A DNA stretch of 64,000 nt, taken from Streptomyces sp. P9-A2. GTDB lineage: Bacteria; Actinomycetota; Actinomycetes; Streptomycetales; Streptomycetaceae. The position numbers were made by a program, and so were the translations under genes. The notes beneath the pieces are model-generated. The model was given only the letters and a program-made list of their open reading frames with translations. It did no database searches and was not told the DNA's origin. The stretch is taken from the NCBI RefSeq assembly GCF_036634175.1, contig NZ_JAZIFX010000001.1, positions 3,472,001-3,536,000 of the forward strand. Direction: 5' to 3'. Of the stretch, positions 25,081 to 32,937 are shown piece after piece. The stretch's first letter is position 1. Every line of letters starts with the position of its first letter.

Positions 25081-25376
25081 GTCTGGACGACATTATATCT
25101 GCATCCGCGGAGTGAGAGTTTTACGGAACCGTGCGGGCAGTTTCTTTGCAGTAACGATCGGAGTGGAATTCCTCAACCCACACGGACCGCCGCAACGTGC
25201 TACTGTCTATCTCAGTTGCAGTTGTGGTTCCCGAAATTCCAAGTTCTTCTCAGTCGGCTTCTTCGCCACTGGAAGTGCCTTTTGGCACCGGTTCTTTTTC
25301 CGGCGGGGTGATCATCGCGGCGACACGGCATCCGTACAGTGCGGGTGCCGACTCACTGCCCCGAAGGAGACAAAAC
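25081..25376 (+). promoter_or_regulatory. Long AT-rich 5' leader of the cold-shock gene
   Basis: Nearly 300 bp of composition quite unlike the neighbours (T-rich runs, GGTTCTTTTTCC, TTGCAGTTGTGGTTCCCG). Long structured leaders are typical of csp mRNAs, where they stabilise the message and enhance translation in the cold. A GTTGCAGTTGTGGTT element at 25211-25225 has a partial echo (GCAGTGGTTTCG) ahead of the downstream helicase gene. Promoter and start site are not fixed. Confidence 0.6.
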
Positions 25377-25580
25377 ATGGCTACTGGCACCGTGAAGTGG
25401 TTCAACGCTGAAAAGGGCTTCGGCTTCATCGAGCAGGACGGTGGCGGCGCTGACGTGTTCGCCCACTACTCGAACATCGCCGCCCAGGGCTTCCGCGAGC
25501 TGCTCGAAGGCCAGAAGGTCAGCTTCGACATCGCGCAGGGCCAGAAGGGCCCGACGGCCGAGAACATCGTTCCCGCCTGA
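25377..25580 (+). CDS. Cold-shock protein, CspA family
   Basis: 67 residues, the exact family length. The nucleic-acid-binding motifs are complete: RNP1 KGFGFIEQ near residues 13-20 and RNP2 DVFAHYS near 28-34. Such five-stranded OB-fold proteins bind single-stranded RNA and melt secondary structure, acting as chaperones or antiterminators. GAAGGAGA stands seven bases ahead of the ATG. A strong terminator follows at once, and a DEAD-box helicase is the next gene, an arrangement fitting a cold-response unit. Confidence 0.97.
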   Translation: MATGTVKWFNAEKGFGFIEQDGGGADVFAHYSNIAAQGFRELLEGQKVSFDIAQGQKGPTAENIVPA

Positions 25581-25593
25581 CGTCGGCGCACAC

Positions 25594-25639
25594 GTACAGC
25601 TGGGGCCCGCATCCTTCGGGGTGCGGGCCCCAGCTGTAC
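25594..25639 (+). terminator. Strong intrinsic terminator after the cold-shock gene
   Basis: GTACAGCTGGGGCCCGCA pairs perfectly with TGCGGGCCCCAGCTGTAC around a TCCTTCGGGG loop, an 18-bp stem ending 14 bp after the stop codon. Confidence 0.93.
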
Positions 25640-25830
25640 GCACTTTACGTACTTTCCGCAGTGGTTTCGCCTGCGGGACGACTCTGAGGAATCCGCGGAC
25701 TTACGCACTATGGATTCCCCCTCGGGGATGCCAGAACATCCTCTCTCGATCACATCATGGCGCACGATTCATCTTCGTGTTCCATTCGGCCCGTTCTTGC
25801 AATTCTCCGCGCTGTTCACTGCTGCGGGAA

Positions 25831-25859
25831 TTCCTTGATATGTGCCGTATCAAGGAAGG
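25831..25859 (+). promoter_or_regulatory. Hairpin that pairs the helicase ribosome-binding site
   Basis: TTCCTTGATA pairs perfectly with TATCAAGGAA across a seven-base loop (TGTGCCG). The right arm contains most of the AAGGAAGG ribosome site (25852-25859) of the DEAD-box gene whose ATG is at 25867. Initiation should need opening of this stem, so it is a candidate temperature- or protein-controlled switch. Confidence 0.7.
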
Positions 25860-25866
25860 TCTCGCA

Positions 25867-27360
25867 ATGAACCGCACACGCACGAACGACCGCTTCGGCC
25901 GCACTCGGAACGGCGGCGGCGCCCCCGCGAAGAACGGCAACCGGTTCGGCTCGTCGTCCCCGAACCGCTCCGGCGGACCGGCCCGTTCCAACGGTCACGG
26001 TCGCCGCCCCGCCGCGTTGCAGGGCGAGTTCGCCCTCCCGAAGACGATCACCCCGGCACTGCCCGCCGTGGAGAGCTTCGCCGATCTCGACATGCCCAAG
26101 GAACTGCTGGCCTCGCTCGGTTCGCAGGGCATGACCGTCCCGTTCCCGATCCAGGCCGCGACGTTGCCGAACTCCCTCGCCGGCCGTGACGTCCTCGGCC
26201 GGGGGCGCACCGGTTCCGGCAAGACCCTCGCCTTCGGGCTGGCCCTGCTGGCCCGTACGGCCGGGCAGCGCGCGGAGCCCGGGCAGCCGCTGGGGCTGAT
26301 CCTCGTACCGACGCGTGAGCTGGCCCAGCAGGTCACCGACGCGCTGGCGCCGTACGCCCGCTCCGTGAAGCTGCGCCTGGCGACGGTCGTGGGAGGGATG
26401 CCGATCAGCAGGCAGGCCGGCGCGCTGCGCCGTGGCGTCGAGCTCGTCGTCGCCACCCCCGGACGTCTCAAGGACCTCATCGAACGCGGCGACTGCCGAC
26501 TGGACCAGGTGTCCGTCACCGTCCTCGACGAAGCGGACCAGATGGCCGACATGGGCTTCATGCCGCAGGTCACCGCCCTGCTCGACCAGGTCCGTCCCGA
26601 GGGGCAGCGCATGCTGTTCTCCGCCACGCTCGACCGCAACGTCGATCTGCTCGTGCGCCGCTACCTGAGCGACCCCGTCGTGCACTCCGTCGATCCGTCG
26701 GCCGGCGCGGTCACGACGATGGAGCACCACGTGCTCCATGTCCACGGCGCCGACAAGCACGCGGCCATCACCGAGATCGCCGCACGCGACGGCCGCGTGA
26801 TCATGTTCCTGGACACCAAGCACGCCGTGGACCGCCTCACCGAGCACCTTCTGAACAGCGGGGTGCGGGCCGCCTCCCTGCACGGGGGCAAGTCGCAGCC
26901 GCAGCGCACCCGCACGCTGACGCAGTTCAAGAACGGGCACGTCAACGTGCTGGTGGCGACCAACGTCGCCGCGCGCGGCATTCACGTCGACAGCCTCGAC
27001 CTCGTCGTCAACGTCGACCCTCCGACCGACCACAAGGACTACCTCCACCGCGGCGGCCGCACGGCCCGCGCCGGGGAGTCGGGCAGCGTCGTCACCCTGG
27101 TCACCCCGAACCAGCGCCGCGCCATGACCCGCCTCATGGAAATGGCCGGCATCGCCCCGCAGACCACCCAGGTCCGCGCGGGCGCGGAGGCCCTGCACCG
27201 CATCACCGGCGCCCAGGCCCCCTCCGGCGTCCCGGTCGTCATCACCGCACCGGTGGTCGAACGCCCCAAGCGCGGCGCCACCTCACGCGGCCGGCGTCGC
27301 TCCGTGCCGGCGGCCCGGCGCGCGCCCGCACGGCGGTCCGTCTCCGACGCGGCAGCCTGA
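25867..27360 (+). CDS. DEAD-box ATP-dependent RNA helicase
   Basis: 497 residues. The N-terminus (1-55) is basic and Gly/Asn-rich. Helicase motifs are all present: Q motif (PFPIQ), I GRTGSGKT near 119-126, Ia PTRELAQ, Ib TPGR, II DEAD near 228, III SAT, IV-V LVATNVAARGIH and VI HRGGRTARAG. The C-terminal 60 residues are Arg-rich, as in RhlE/CsdA-type proteins that remodel cold-stabilised RNA. The ATG at 25867 follows AAGGAAGG, which is embedded in a hairpin. It sits behind the csp gene but has its own AT-rich leader of 225 bp. I recall the S. coelicolor SCO5921-SCO5917 block having this order. Confidence 0.95.
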   Translation: MNRTRTNDRFGRTRNGGGAPAKNGNRFGSSSPNRSGGPARSNGHGRRPAALQGEFALPKTITPALPAVESFADLDMPKELLASLGSQGMTVPFPIQAATLPNSLAGRDVLGRGRTGSGKTLAFGLALLARTAGQRAEPGQPLGLILVPTRELAQQVTDALAPYARSVKLRLATVVGGMPISRQAGALRRGVELVVATPGRLKDLIERGDCRLDQVSVTVLDEADQMADMGFMPQVTALLDQVRPEGQRMLFSATLDRNVDLLVRRYLSDPVVHSVDPSAGAVTTMEHHVLHVHGADKHAAITEIAARDGRVIMFLDTKHAVDRLTEHLLNSGVRAASLHGGKSQPQRTRTLTQFKNGHVNVLVATNVAARGIHVDSLDLVVNVDPPTDHKDYLHRGGRTARAGESGSVVTLVTPNQRRAMTRLMEMAGIAPQTTQVRAGAEALHRITGAQAPSGVPVVITAPVVERPKRGATSRGRRRSVPAARRAPARRSVSDAAA

Positions 27361-27370
27361 GAAACCCGGA

Positions 27371-27427
27371 AGCCGGGTCCCGGGACCCAGAAGCCGGGTC
27401 CCGGGACCCAGAAGCCGGGTCCCGGTC
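27371..27427 (+). terminator. Triple 21-bp palindromic repeat after the helicase gene
   Basis: AGCCGGGTCCCGGGACCCAGA is repeated nearly three times. Each unit contains the perfect palindrome GGGTCCCGGGACCC, so the array can form several stems and probably terminates helicase transcription. Confidence 0.8.
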
Positions 27428-27485
27428 TCCAGAACCCGGAACCGTCCTGATCAGGAAGCTGAACCATCTCTGCAGGAGGCACCTC

Positions 27486-27890
27486 TTGACGCTGGTCCAG
27501 ACGCATTCCCGCTCGACGAGCGCCGGCACCGCGCACAGGACGGTTGCCGATGTCATGGACACGGCCGGGCCCCAGGTCTGGAACGACATGACCGTCGAGG
27601 TGGCGCTGTCCGTCATGGCCGCCGCCCGCACGGGTCACCTCGTCGTCTGTGACGAGGACGGCCGGTGCACCGACCTGGTCACCCGGGCCCGGCTCACCTC
27701 CGTACGGGACGGTTCCGGATACACCGACCGGGTCCGCCTGCGTGACATCTCCGACGACGGCGGGCTCTTCGCCTCGCCGCTGACCACGGTGGCCGAGGCC
27801 GAGCACGCGATGCGGCACCGGCGGCTCGGGATCCTGCCCGTGGTCGACGCCCACGGCAACGCCCTGGGCGTCCTCGCCCTCTCCCACTGA
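27486..27890 (+). CDS. CBS-domain pair protein
   Basis: 134 residues forming one CBS pair. The first CBS spans about 18-70 (VADVMDTAGPQVWNDMTVEV and HLVVCDEDGRC), the second about 80-132 (EHAMRHRRLGILPVVDAHGN). Such modules bind AMP, ATP or similar ligands and regulate partners. The TTG start is supported by AGGAGG at 27474-27479, with seven bases of spacing. It lies between the helicase and an SCO5918-family gene on the same strand, so it probably belongs to the same cold-linked block. Confidence 0.85.
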   Translation: MTLVQTHSRSTSAGTAHRTVADVMDTAGPQVWNDMTVEVALSVMAAARTGHLVVCDEDGRCTDLVTRARLTSVRDGSGYTDRVRLRDISDDGGLFASPLTTVAEAEHAMRHRRLGILPVVDAHGNALGVLALSH

Positions 27891-27944
27891 ACCGCCTTAC
27901 CCCGGTCGCCCCCTTCTTTTCCCCTCTTCCCCTTGTGAGGCATC

Positions 27945-28271
27945 GTGCGTTGTGTCATTGCCCGCTTTCCGTTCGAGCTCACCAAGGCCGGCGTGCTGGA
28001 ATCGCTGAAGGGCGTCAAGCCCGAGCCGGTCACCGGCGACTCCGTGATCATCGGGCGCCGTCACTACCCCGCCAAGCAGGTCGGTCAGGTCATCACCCGC
28101 CAGGACCGCCGTGACTTCAGCAGCGGCGAAGTCCTCCGGGCCATGGCTCAGCTCGGCTTCACCTGCCGCACCGTCTCCGAGGCCGCGGAGACCACGGAGA
28201 CGGCGGCCGCGAGGATCGTCGACCCGCTCCAGCGGGCTTCCGCGATGCTTGGCGCCCCCATGTCCATCTGA
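27945..28271 (+). CDS. SCO5918-family protein
   Basis: 108 residues starting at a GTG. The sequence (RCVIARFPFELTKAGVLESL, then GDSVIIGRRHYPAKQVGQVI) matches my memory of the actinobacterial SCO5918 family, usually found beside the cold-shock helicase. A compact alpha/beta fold with a central basic patch is likely. A GTGAGG about ten bases upstream is its only ribosome site. No enzymatic motif is visible; RNA association is a guess from the neighbours. Confidence 0.8.
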   Translation: MRCVIARFPFELTKAGVLESLKGVKPEPVTGDSVIIGRRHYPAKQVGQVITRQDRRDFSSGEVLRAMAQLGFTCRTVSEAAETTETAAARIVDPLQRASAMLGAPMSI

Positions 28272-28532
28272 CCGACGGGAGGAGCCGCGAGCCCCGGTAC
28301 GGGGCAGCGGTGAGGGCGCAGGGGGCGCCCGGTGAGCCGCGGCATGCGCGACCGGCACATCGTGCGCGGATCATTCGGTGGCACTCGGCTGCCGGTCCGA
28401 AGGCCGACACGGCAGCACCGGCCACGCGGCTTTTCCGGCTGCCGCCCCGGGCCGGACTGCGACGCCCGGCCTGATCGGCTATCGGCCACGGGCCCGGTAG
28501 GGCTACCGTCCGCTGTGAGGTAGAGGTACAGG

Positions 28533-28871
28533 TCAGGCGTCCGCCTTGTGGCCGGCCACGACATCACCGCGTCGCAGTTCGTCGTTGATGCGCTGGGCCT
28601 CTTCGAGCTGGTCCTCCAGAATGATGATGCGGCAAGCCGCCTCGATGGAAGTCCCCTGGTCAACCATCTCCCGGGCTCGGGCGGCGATACGCAACTGATA
28701 GCGGGAGTAGCGGCGGTGGCCGCCCTCGGAGCGCAGAGGCGTGATCAACCGGGCTTCGCCCAGGGCCCGCAGGAAAGCGGGCGTGGTACCGAGCATCTCC
28801 GCTGCTCGTCCCATGGTGTAAGCGGGGTAGTCGTCGTCATCGATGCGGTCGAGCGGTGTGTCTGCGGTCAT
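28533..28871 (-). CDS. MerR-family transcriptional regulator
   Basis: 112 residues. The winged helix-turn-helix is at about 17-60 (YTMGRAAEMLGTTPAFLRAL, then LRSEGGHRRYSRYQL), followed by a helix (IEAACRIIILEDQLEEAQRI) that forms the dimer coiled coil. There is no C-terminal ligand domain or metal-binding cysteine, so the signal is unknown. GAGGTG precedes the ATG at 28871. A 32-bp perfect palindrome lies 29 bp upstream. It is convergent with the SCO5918-family gene, as in S. coelicolor. Confidence 0.9.
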   Translation of the reverse strand: MTADTPLDRIDDDDYPAYTMGRAAEMLGTTPAFLRALGEARLITPLRSEGGHRRYSRYQLRIAARAREMVDQGTSIEAACRIIILEDQLEEAQRINDELRRGDVVAGHKADA

Positions 28872-28899
28872 CTGCACCTCTAATGGGGGAATGCGTCGA

Positions 28900-28931
28900 G
28901 GGGCCTTGGTGCCGTACGGCACCAAGGCCCC
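28900..28931. promoter_or_regulatory. 32-bp perfect palindrome upstream of the MerR gene
   Basis: GGGGCCTTGGTGCCGT is followed directly by its exact complement ACGGCACCAAGGCCCC. It is 29 bp from the start codon, so it could be the operator of the MerR regulator or a hairpin in its leader. Factor-free termination of upstream transcription is the other reading. Confidence 0.75.
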
Positions 28932-29439
28932 GAGGGATTTGTAACACCATCGACCGGCTTACTGCGAGGCCGGCCCTCTGTTTCCGCACCGGCCCCCGAC
29001 GGGGGGCGGAGAGTGCGGGGATCGCGGATGAGTGACCGTGGGACCACCTTCCGTTCCGGGGCCTGCGGTACCCGAGCGAACCGTTCTCGCCCGGGCGATC
29101 CTGATGGCGTCCGCCTCCTTTTCTCTTCCTTCTGTCCAACCTCTTGATACTGCGGGTCCTGCGTACTGTCGGCGGCCCTCACGAGGCCACCGGGCCCGGC
29201 GATCAGCGAGGGGACCCAAAGCCTACTCCGGCCCCACCACTCCACCGCCGTGCCACAACCTTTGTTCCGCGCGGGCAGTTCATGCCTGCCGCGCCTTACC
29301 GACTTCCTGGCTACAGCAGACACGTTAACCCCCTCGCGGGCGCATGTCTACATCAGCCATGACAGGTTTCAGTCCGTGCGAGTGAAAGGTTCCACACCGC
29401 TGCCCCTCTGCCGCAGCCGCCCGGCCGGGGCCCCGCACC
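28932..29439. other. Non-coding region upstream of the MerR gene
   Basis: No supported gene. It presumably contains the MerR promoter near its left end; the rest looks like decayed sequence. Confidence 0.45.
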
Positions 29440-29745
29440 CACGTCACCAGGTTGATCCCGGCCCTCACCGCCGAGTTCGCCGGCCACAACGGTCTTCACC
29501 CCACGGACGTCCACGCGCTGCTCCACCGGCTGGACACCTCCCGGACGGGCGTGAGTGCCGGCCCGGCGGCTCGACGCACGGCTGGGAGTGAACTCGGCAT
29601 CGACCACGGCCCTGGCCGACCGGCTGGAGCGCGGGAGGACGGGAGCGCGGGGGACTCGTACGCCGGGGCGGGAGGGCACCAGGGCCGTCGACGGGTGCTG
29701 CTGTCCGTGCAGGACGAGGCCGTCACTCCGCGCCGCTCGCGCCCA
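29440..29745 (+). pseudogene. MarR-family regulator with frameshifts
   Basis: Pieces of one MarR protein appear in successive frames: LIPALTAEFAGHNGLHPTDV and HALLHRLDTSRTGVSAG, then ARLGVNSASTTALADRLERG, then RRRVLLSVQDEAVT. These are the winged-helix recognition segments in the right order and spacing, but frame changes near 29560 and 29640 stop translation. The N-terminal dimer helix is short or missing. Confidence 0.7.
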
Positions 29746-29906
29746 TCCGGAGCCACGGAGCAGGCCGCTTCGCCATCGAGCCCCCCAGCCCGGGGCCCGA
29801 TGGCTGCCGGGCCATGGCACGGGAGACATCTTTCCTGGTCATGGGTATCGGCGAGGTTGACGAGGTGGGCGTCATGGGAGTGGGCCGGCGCATCGGCTCG
29901 TGGGCG

Positions 29907-30560
29907 TCAGAACACCTCCTCGGCTTCGTCACGCAGCGCCGACAGCGCACGCCGCGCGGCCACCGTGTCCGGCAGCACGGCGACCAGCAGGGGGCCGCCC
30001 GCGGCCGGTTCCTCGATCAGTGTCCGGCGGATCCACTCCATGCCTTCCTTGAGCTCGGCGTACGCGTCCGCCGTCCCGCCGCTGCGGGTGAAGTCGCCGA
30101 GTGCCGACCGATGCATCGCGTCGATCAGCGCGGAGAGCGCCACCGGCAGGAACGCCGGACCGTCCGCGGGCAGCCGGTCCCGCAGATACGCCCGTGTCAG
30201 GGCGACATAGCGCTCGTTCTCGAGCACCTCACGCCTGCGCAACTCGGGCACGATCCGGGTCAGCCGGTAGCGCTGGAGCACCAGCTCGGGCCTGCTCAGG
30301 AAGTCGAGCATCACCACCTCGGTGGCCGCGATGACGACGTCCACCGGCGATCGGTTCCCGGTCGGCTTCACCAGGTGGCGCGCCAGCAGCTCCAGCCGCG
30401 CGGAGTGATCGGGGAAGGCCAGCTCGTCCTTGCCGTCGAAGTGCCGGAACACCGTACGCCGCGACACCTGCGACGCGTCCGCGACGGCCTCCACGGTGAC
30501 GCTCTCGTACCCCTGGAACTGGTGGCGGGCTCCGAACTGGTCGACCTGCTGCACCGCCAC
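29907..30560 (-). CDS. TetR-family transcriptional regulator
   Basis: 217 residues from the GTG at 30560. The helix-turn-helix lies at about 20-46 (SVTVEAVADASQVSRRTVF, then RHFDGKDELAF). The remainder is the all-helical ligand and dimer domain, with an MDFL-RPELVLQRYRL segment typical of actinobacterial members. The N-terminus before GYESV is odd: QQVDQFGARHQFQ replaces the usual first helix ending LFAERG, and no good ribosome site precedes any GTG. It diverges from the TerD gene, whose own N-terminus is equally unusual, so a rearrangement may have joined them. Confidence 0.8.
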   Translation of the reverse strand: MAVQQVDQFGARHQFQGYESVTVEAVADASQVSRRTVFRHFDGKDELAFPDHSARLELLARHLVKPTGNRSPVDVVIAATEVVMLDFLSRPELVLQRYRLTRIVPELRRREVLENERYVALTRAYLRDRLPADGPAFLPVALSALIDAMHRSALGDFTRSGGTADAYAELKEGMEWIRRTLIEEPAAGGPLLVAVLPDTVAARRALSALRDEAEEVF

Positions 30561-30692
30561 GGGCTGCGCGGACGCCTCGGCAGCGGCGAACGCCCGTTGC
30601 CCGACCGGCGAACGGCACCGGACAGCGAGACCGGCGGCGACACCGACAGCGACACCGACGCAAACACGGACGCGGACGCGGACGACCACAAC

Positions 30693-31166
30693 GTGTTGGG
30701 CATGTACTGGTCGGGCAGCGTCGCCCTGGACGTGTGCGCCCTCGTCTGCCACGGCAACCGGGTCCTGGACGACGACCACTTCGTCTTCTACAACAATCCC
30801 CGCACACCCGATGGCATGGTGCGCACGCTCGTCCCCGTCGCGCCGGACAGAGCCGCCGTCCAGGTCTCCTTCGACGCCCTGCCGGCACACGCCGACCGTC
30901 TCGTCGTCATCGCCGCAGTCGACCCTGTCGCCAACCCCGCGGCCGACCTGTCCGGCTTCACCGACGCCGGCATCCGACTGCTGGACTCCGAGGGCTCCCC
31001 ACTCGGCCAACTACATGTCTCCGACGGCCGCCCGGACGAAACCGCCCTCGTACTGGGGTCCTTCCGCCGCCGCTCGAACGGTGACTGGGACTTCGTCACC
31101 GGAGGCAGGGGATACCGGGGCGGCTTGGAGGAACTGGTCCGGGATTACGGTGTCGACGTGGAATAG
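30693..31166 (+). CDS. TerD-family protein with shortened N-terminus
   Basis: About 157 residues from the GTG at 30693 (ATG at 30702 also possible). The TerD/calcium-binding beta-sandwich is clear: ALDVCALVCHGNRVLDDDHF, then FYNNP, later AVQVSFDALPAHADRLVVIA and RGYRGGLEELVRDYGVDVE. Tellurite-resistance-type TerD proteins normally have about 20-30 more residues before this (strand GxxxxLxxxxV). Here that part is replaced by an Asp/Thr-rich stretch. No clear ribosome site is visible. The adjacent TetR could be its regulator. Confidence 0.75.
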   Translation: MLGMYWSGSVALDVCALVCHGNRVLDDDHFVFYNNPRTPDGMVRTLVPVAPDRAAVQVSFDALPAHADRLVVIAAVDPVANPAADLSGFTDAGIRLLDSEGSPLGQLHVSDGRPDETALVLGSFRRRSNGDWDFVTGGRGYRGGLEELVRDYGVDVE

Positions 31167-31279
31167 CTCCGCCGTCGAGCGGCCCCTGCCCGCACAGACC
31201 GTCAGCGCAGGCCGGGTGCCGCCCCGGCGGTCGCCTCCGCGGCGGACTACGTCGACGTGAAGTAACCCTCGGGAGGGTC

Positions 31280-31565
31280 ATCTGTCCTCCAGCAAGCGCG
31301 GAAGGCCCGGGCCGGAGACCCTTCGGCCCGCGTGATCCCCTTCGAACCGGAGGAGTTCGCGGACATCACGGCCGACATGGTGTACCCGGGCGGAACCGTC
31401 CCGAGGTTGGACACTGTGCTGCGCGACGGCCCTCACGGCACCGTCTTCGTGGATTCCGAAGCACAACTCGGAGTGTTCCGAACACTTTTCCGTAGAGTGG
31501 AAGCAGTGTCACTCGATCCCGAGCGTTCGCATGACCTTGTTCACGGACTGACCAAGGAGTTGTGA
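31280..31565 (+). pseudogene. Scr1-type (HTH/DUF5753) regulator, C-terminal fragment
   Basis: The open frame reads VLQQARKARAGDPSARVIPF then PHGTVFVDSEAQLGVFRTLF and RVEAVSLDPERSHDLV, the last 90 or so residues of DUF5753 proteins. The N-terminal helix-turn-helix and first part of DUF5753 are absent, whereas the intact relative at 35194 is 285 residues. Its stop overlaps the DUF397 start by GTGA, so this was a normal regulator-DUF397 operon before truncation. Confidence 0.8.
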
Positions 31566-31774
31566 GACGCCCGGTGATCACTCCCGACAGCTGGCGGAAG
31601 TCCTCCTACTCGGGCAGCGGCGACGGCAACGCCTGCGTGGAAATCGCGGAGGCGGACACCTGCACAGCCATCCGCGACTCGAAGGACCCGACTCGTGCCG
31701 TCCTCTCCGTCTCTGCTCCGGTGTTCGCCGCCTTCGTCGGCGGCCTGAAGGTCCAACCGGGGCCTCCGGTGTAG
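31562..31774 (+). CDS. DUF397-domain protein
   Basis: 70 residues. The whole protein is the DUF397 fold: SWRKSSYSGSGDGNACVEIA, then IRDSKDP and AFVGGLK at the end. AAGGAG precedes the GTG start, which overlaps the stop of the truncated Scr1-type gene. In Streptomyces such proteins are toxin-like or modulating partners of DUF5753 regulators (the Scr2 or WhiJ/BldB-type pairs). Here the partner is truncated, so the gene may be unregulated or silent. Confidence 0.9.
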   Translation: MRRPVITPDSWRKSSYSGSGDGNACVEIAEADTCTAIRDSKDPTRAVLSVSAPVFAAFVGGLKVQPGPPV

Positions 31775-31911
31775 CAACAGGCGCTCTGCTACGCGGTGAA
31801 GTGGCTGGAACAGGTGCTTCGGTCGCTGGGTTTGACGTCAACCAGGGTGAGATCCGGTCACGTTCACCTACGTTGGCCCCACTGGTCACGCTCATCACAG
31901 GAGGCTCAGCC

Positions 31912-32739
31912 GTGTCGGAGGACACCACCCAGGACAGTGCCGGTTTCGAGACACGTGCCCGGATCGACACGACGAAGCCGCACTCGGCGCGGTTCTGGAA
32001 CTACTTCGTCGGGGGCAAGGACAACTACGAGGTCGACCGGGAGATCGGGGACCAGATCAAGGACATCTTCCCCGGGCTGGTCGACGTGGCCCACACCAGC
32101 CGGCGGTTCCTGGGGCGGGCTGTCACGCACCTGGCCGGGCAGCAGGGGATACGGCAGTTCCTGGACGTCGGTACGGGGCTGCCGACCGCCGACAACACGC
32201 ACCAGGTGGCGCAGCGCGTCGCTCCGGACGCGCGGATCGTGTACGTCGACAACGACCCGATCGTGCTGACCCACGCCAACGCCCTGCTGACCAGCACCCC
32301 CGAGGGCCGCACCGACTACCTGGACGCCGACCTCTACGACCCCGAGTCCGTCCTGCGGGCCGCCGCCGGGACGCTGGACCTGTCCCGGCCCGTCGCCCTG
32401 ATGATCCTCAACACGCTCGGCCATGTCGCCGACTACGAGCAGGCACGTGAACTGGTGCGCCGGCTCATGGCGGGGCTCCCCTCGGGCAGCCACCTCGTGA
32501 TCAGCGACAGTACGGCGACGAGCGAGGGCATGATCGCGGCCTCGAACGCGTACAACTCGAGCGGCGCCGTGCCGTACTACGTGCGCGAGGTCGAGGAGAT
32601 CGCCGGGTTCTTCGACGGCCTCGCACTGGTGGAGCCCGGAGTCGTACGGGTCCCGGAGTGGCGGCCCGAGGCCGGCACGCCGGGCGAGGACGGCGAGAAG
32701 ACCGTGGACGCCTACTGCGGAGTGGCACGCAAGGCGTAG
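31912..32739 (+). CDS. SAM-dependent methyltransferase, DUF574/SCO-type
   Basis: 275 residues, full length for the family. Residues 20-35 hold the signature HSARFWNYFVGGKDNYEVD, a SAM-binding LDVGTGLPTADN lies near 84-95, and VYVDNDPIVLTHA near 116-128 is motif II. DUF574 enzymes are specific to actinomycetes and are often next to DUF397/DUF5753 genes, as here; substrates are not defined. CAGGAGG stands eight bases before the GTG. A strong terminator follows at 32752. Confidence 0.93.
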   Translation: MSEDTTQDSAGFETRARIDTTKPHSARFWNYFVGGKDNYEVDREIGDQIKDIFPGLVDVAHTSRRFLGRAVTHLAGQQGIRQFLDVGTGLPTADNTHQVAQRVAPDARIVYVDNDPIVLTHANALLTSTPEGRTDYLDADLYDPESVLRAAAGTLDLSRPVALMILNTLGHVADYEQARELVRRLMAGLPSGSHLVISDSTATSEGMIAASNAYNSSGAVPYYVREVEEIAGFFDGLALVEPGVVRVPEWRPEAGTPGEDGEKTVDAYCGVARKA

Positions 32740-32751
32740 GCAGACGGAAGG

Positions 32752-32783
32752 GAAGGGGAGCCGATGCACATCGGCTCCCCTTC
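32752..32783 (+). terminator. Terminator after the DUF574 methyltransferase gene
   Basis: GAAGGGGAGCCGATG pairs with CATCGGCTCCCCTTC over a two-base gap, a 15-bp perfect stem starting 13 bp after the stop. Confidence 0.9.
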
Positions 32784-32937
32784 GTCGTGGCCGCTCGGGG
32801 CCGTCCATGCGGTAGGTGCGGGCGGGCGGCCGCAGAGGTCGCCTGTCGAGGCCGGTCGCGGGAGCGTCGCGTTGTGTAGGCGTCGCGTATGCCACTCCTT
32901 GTTATGCCTTGTCACGTGCCGGAGCTAGCATCCGGGT

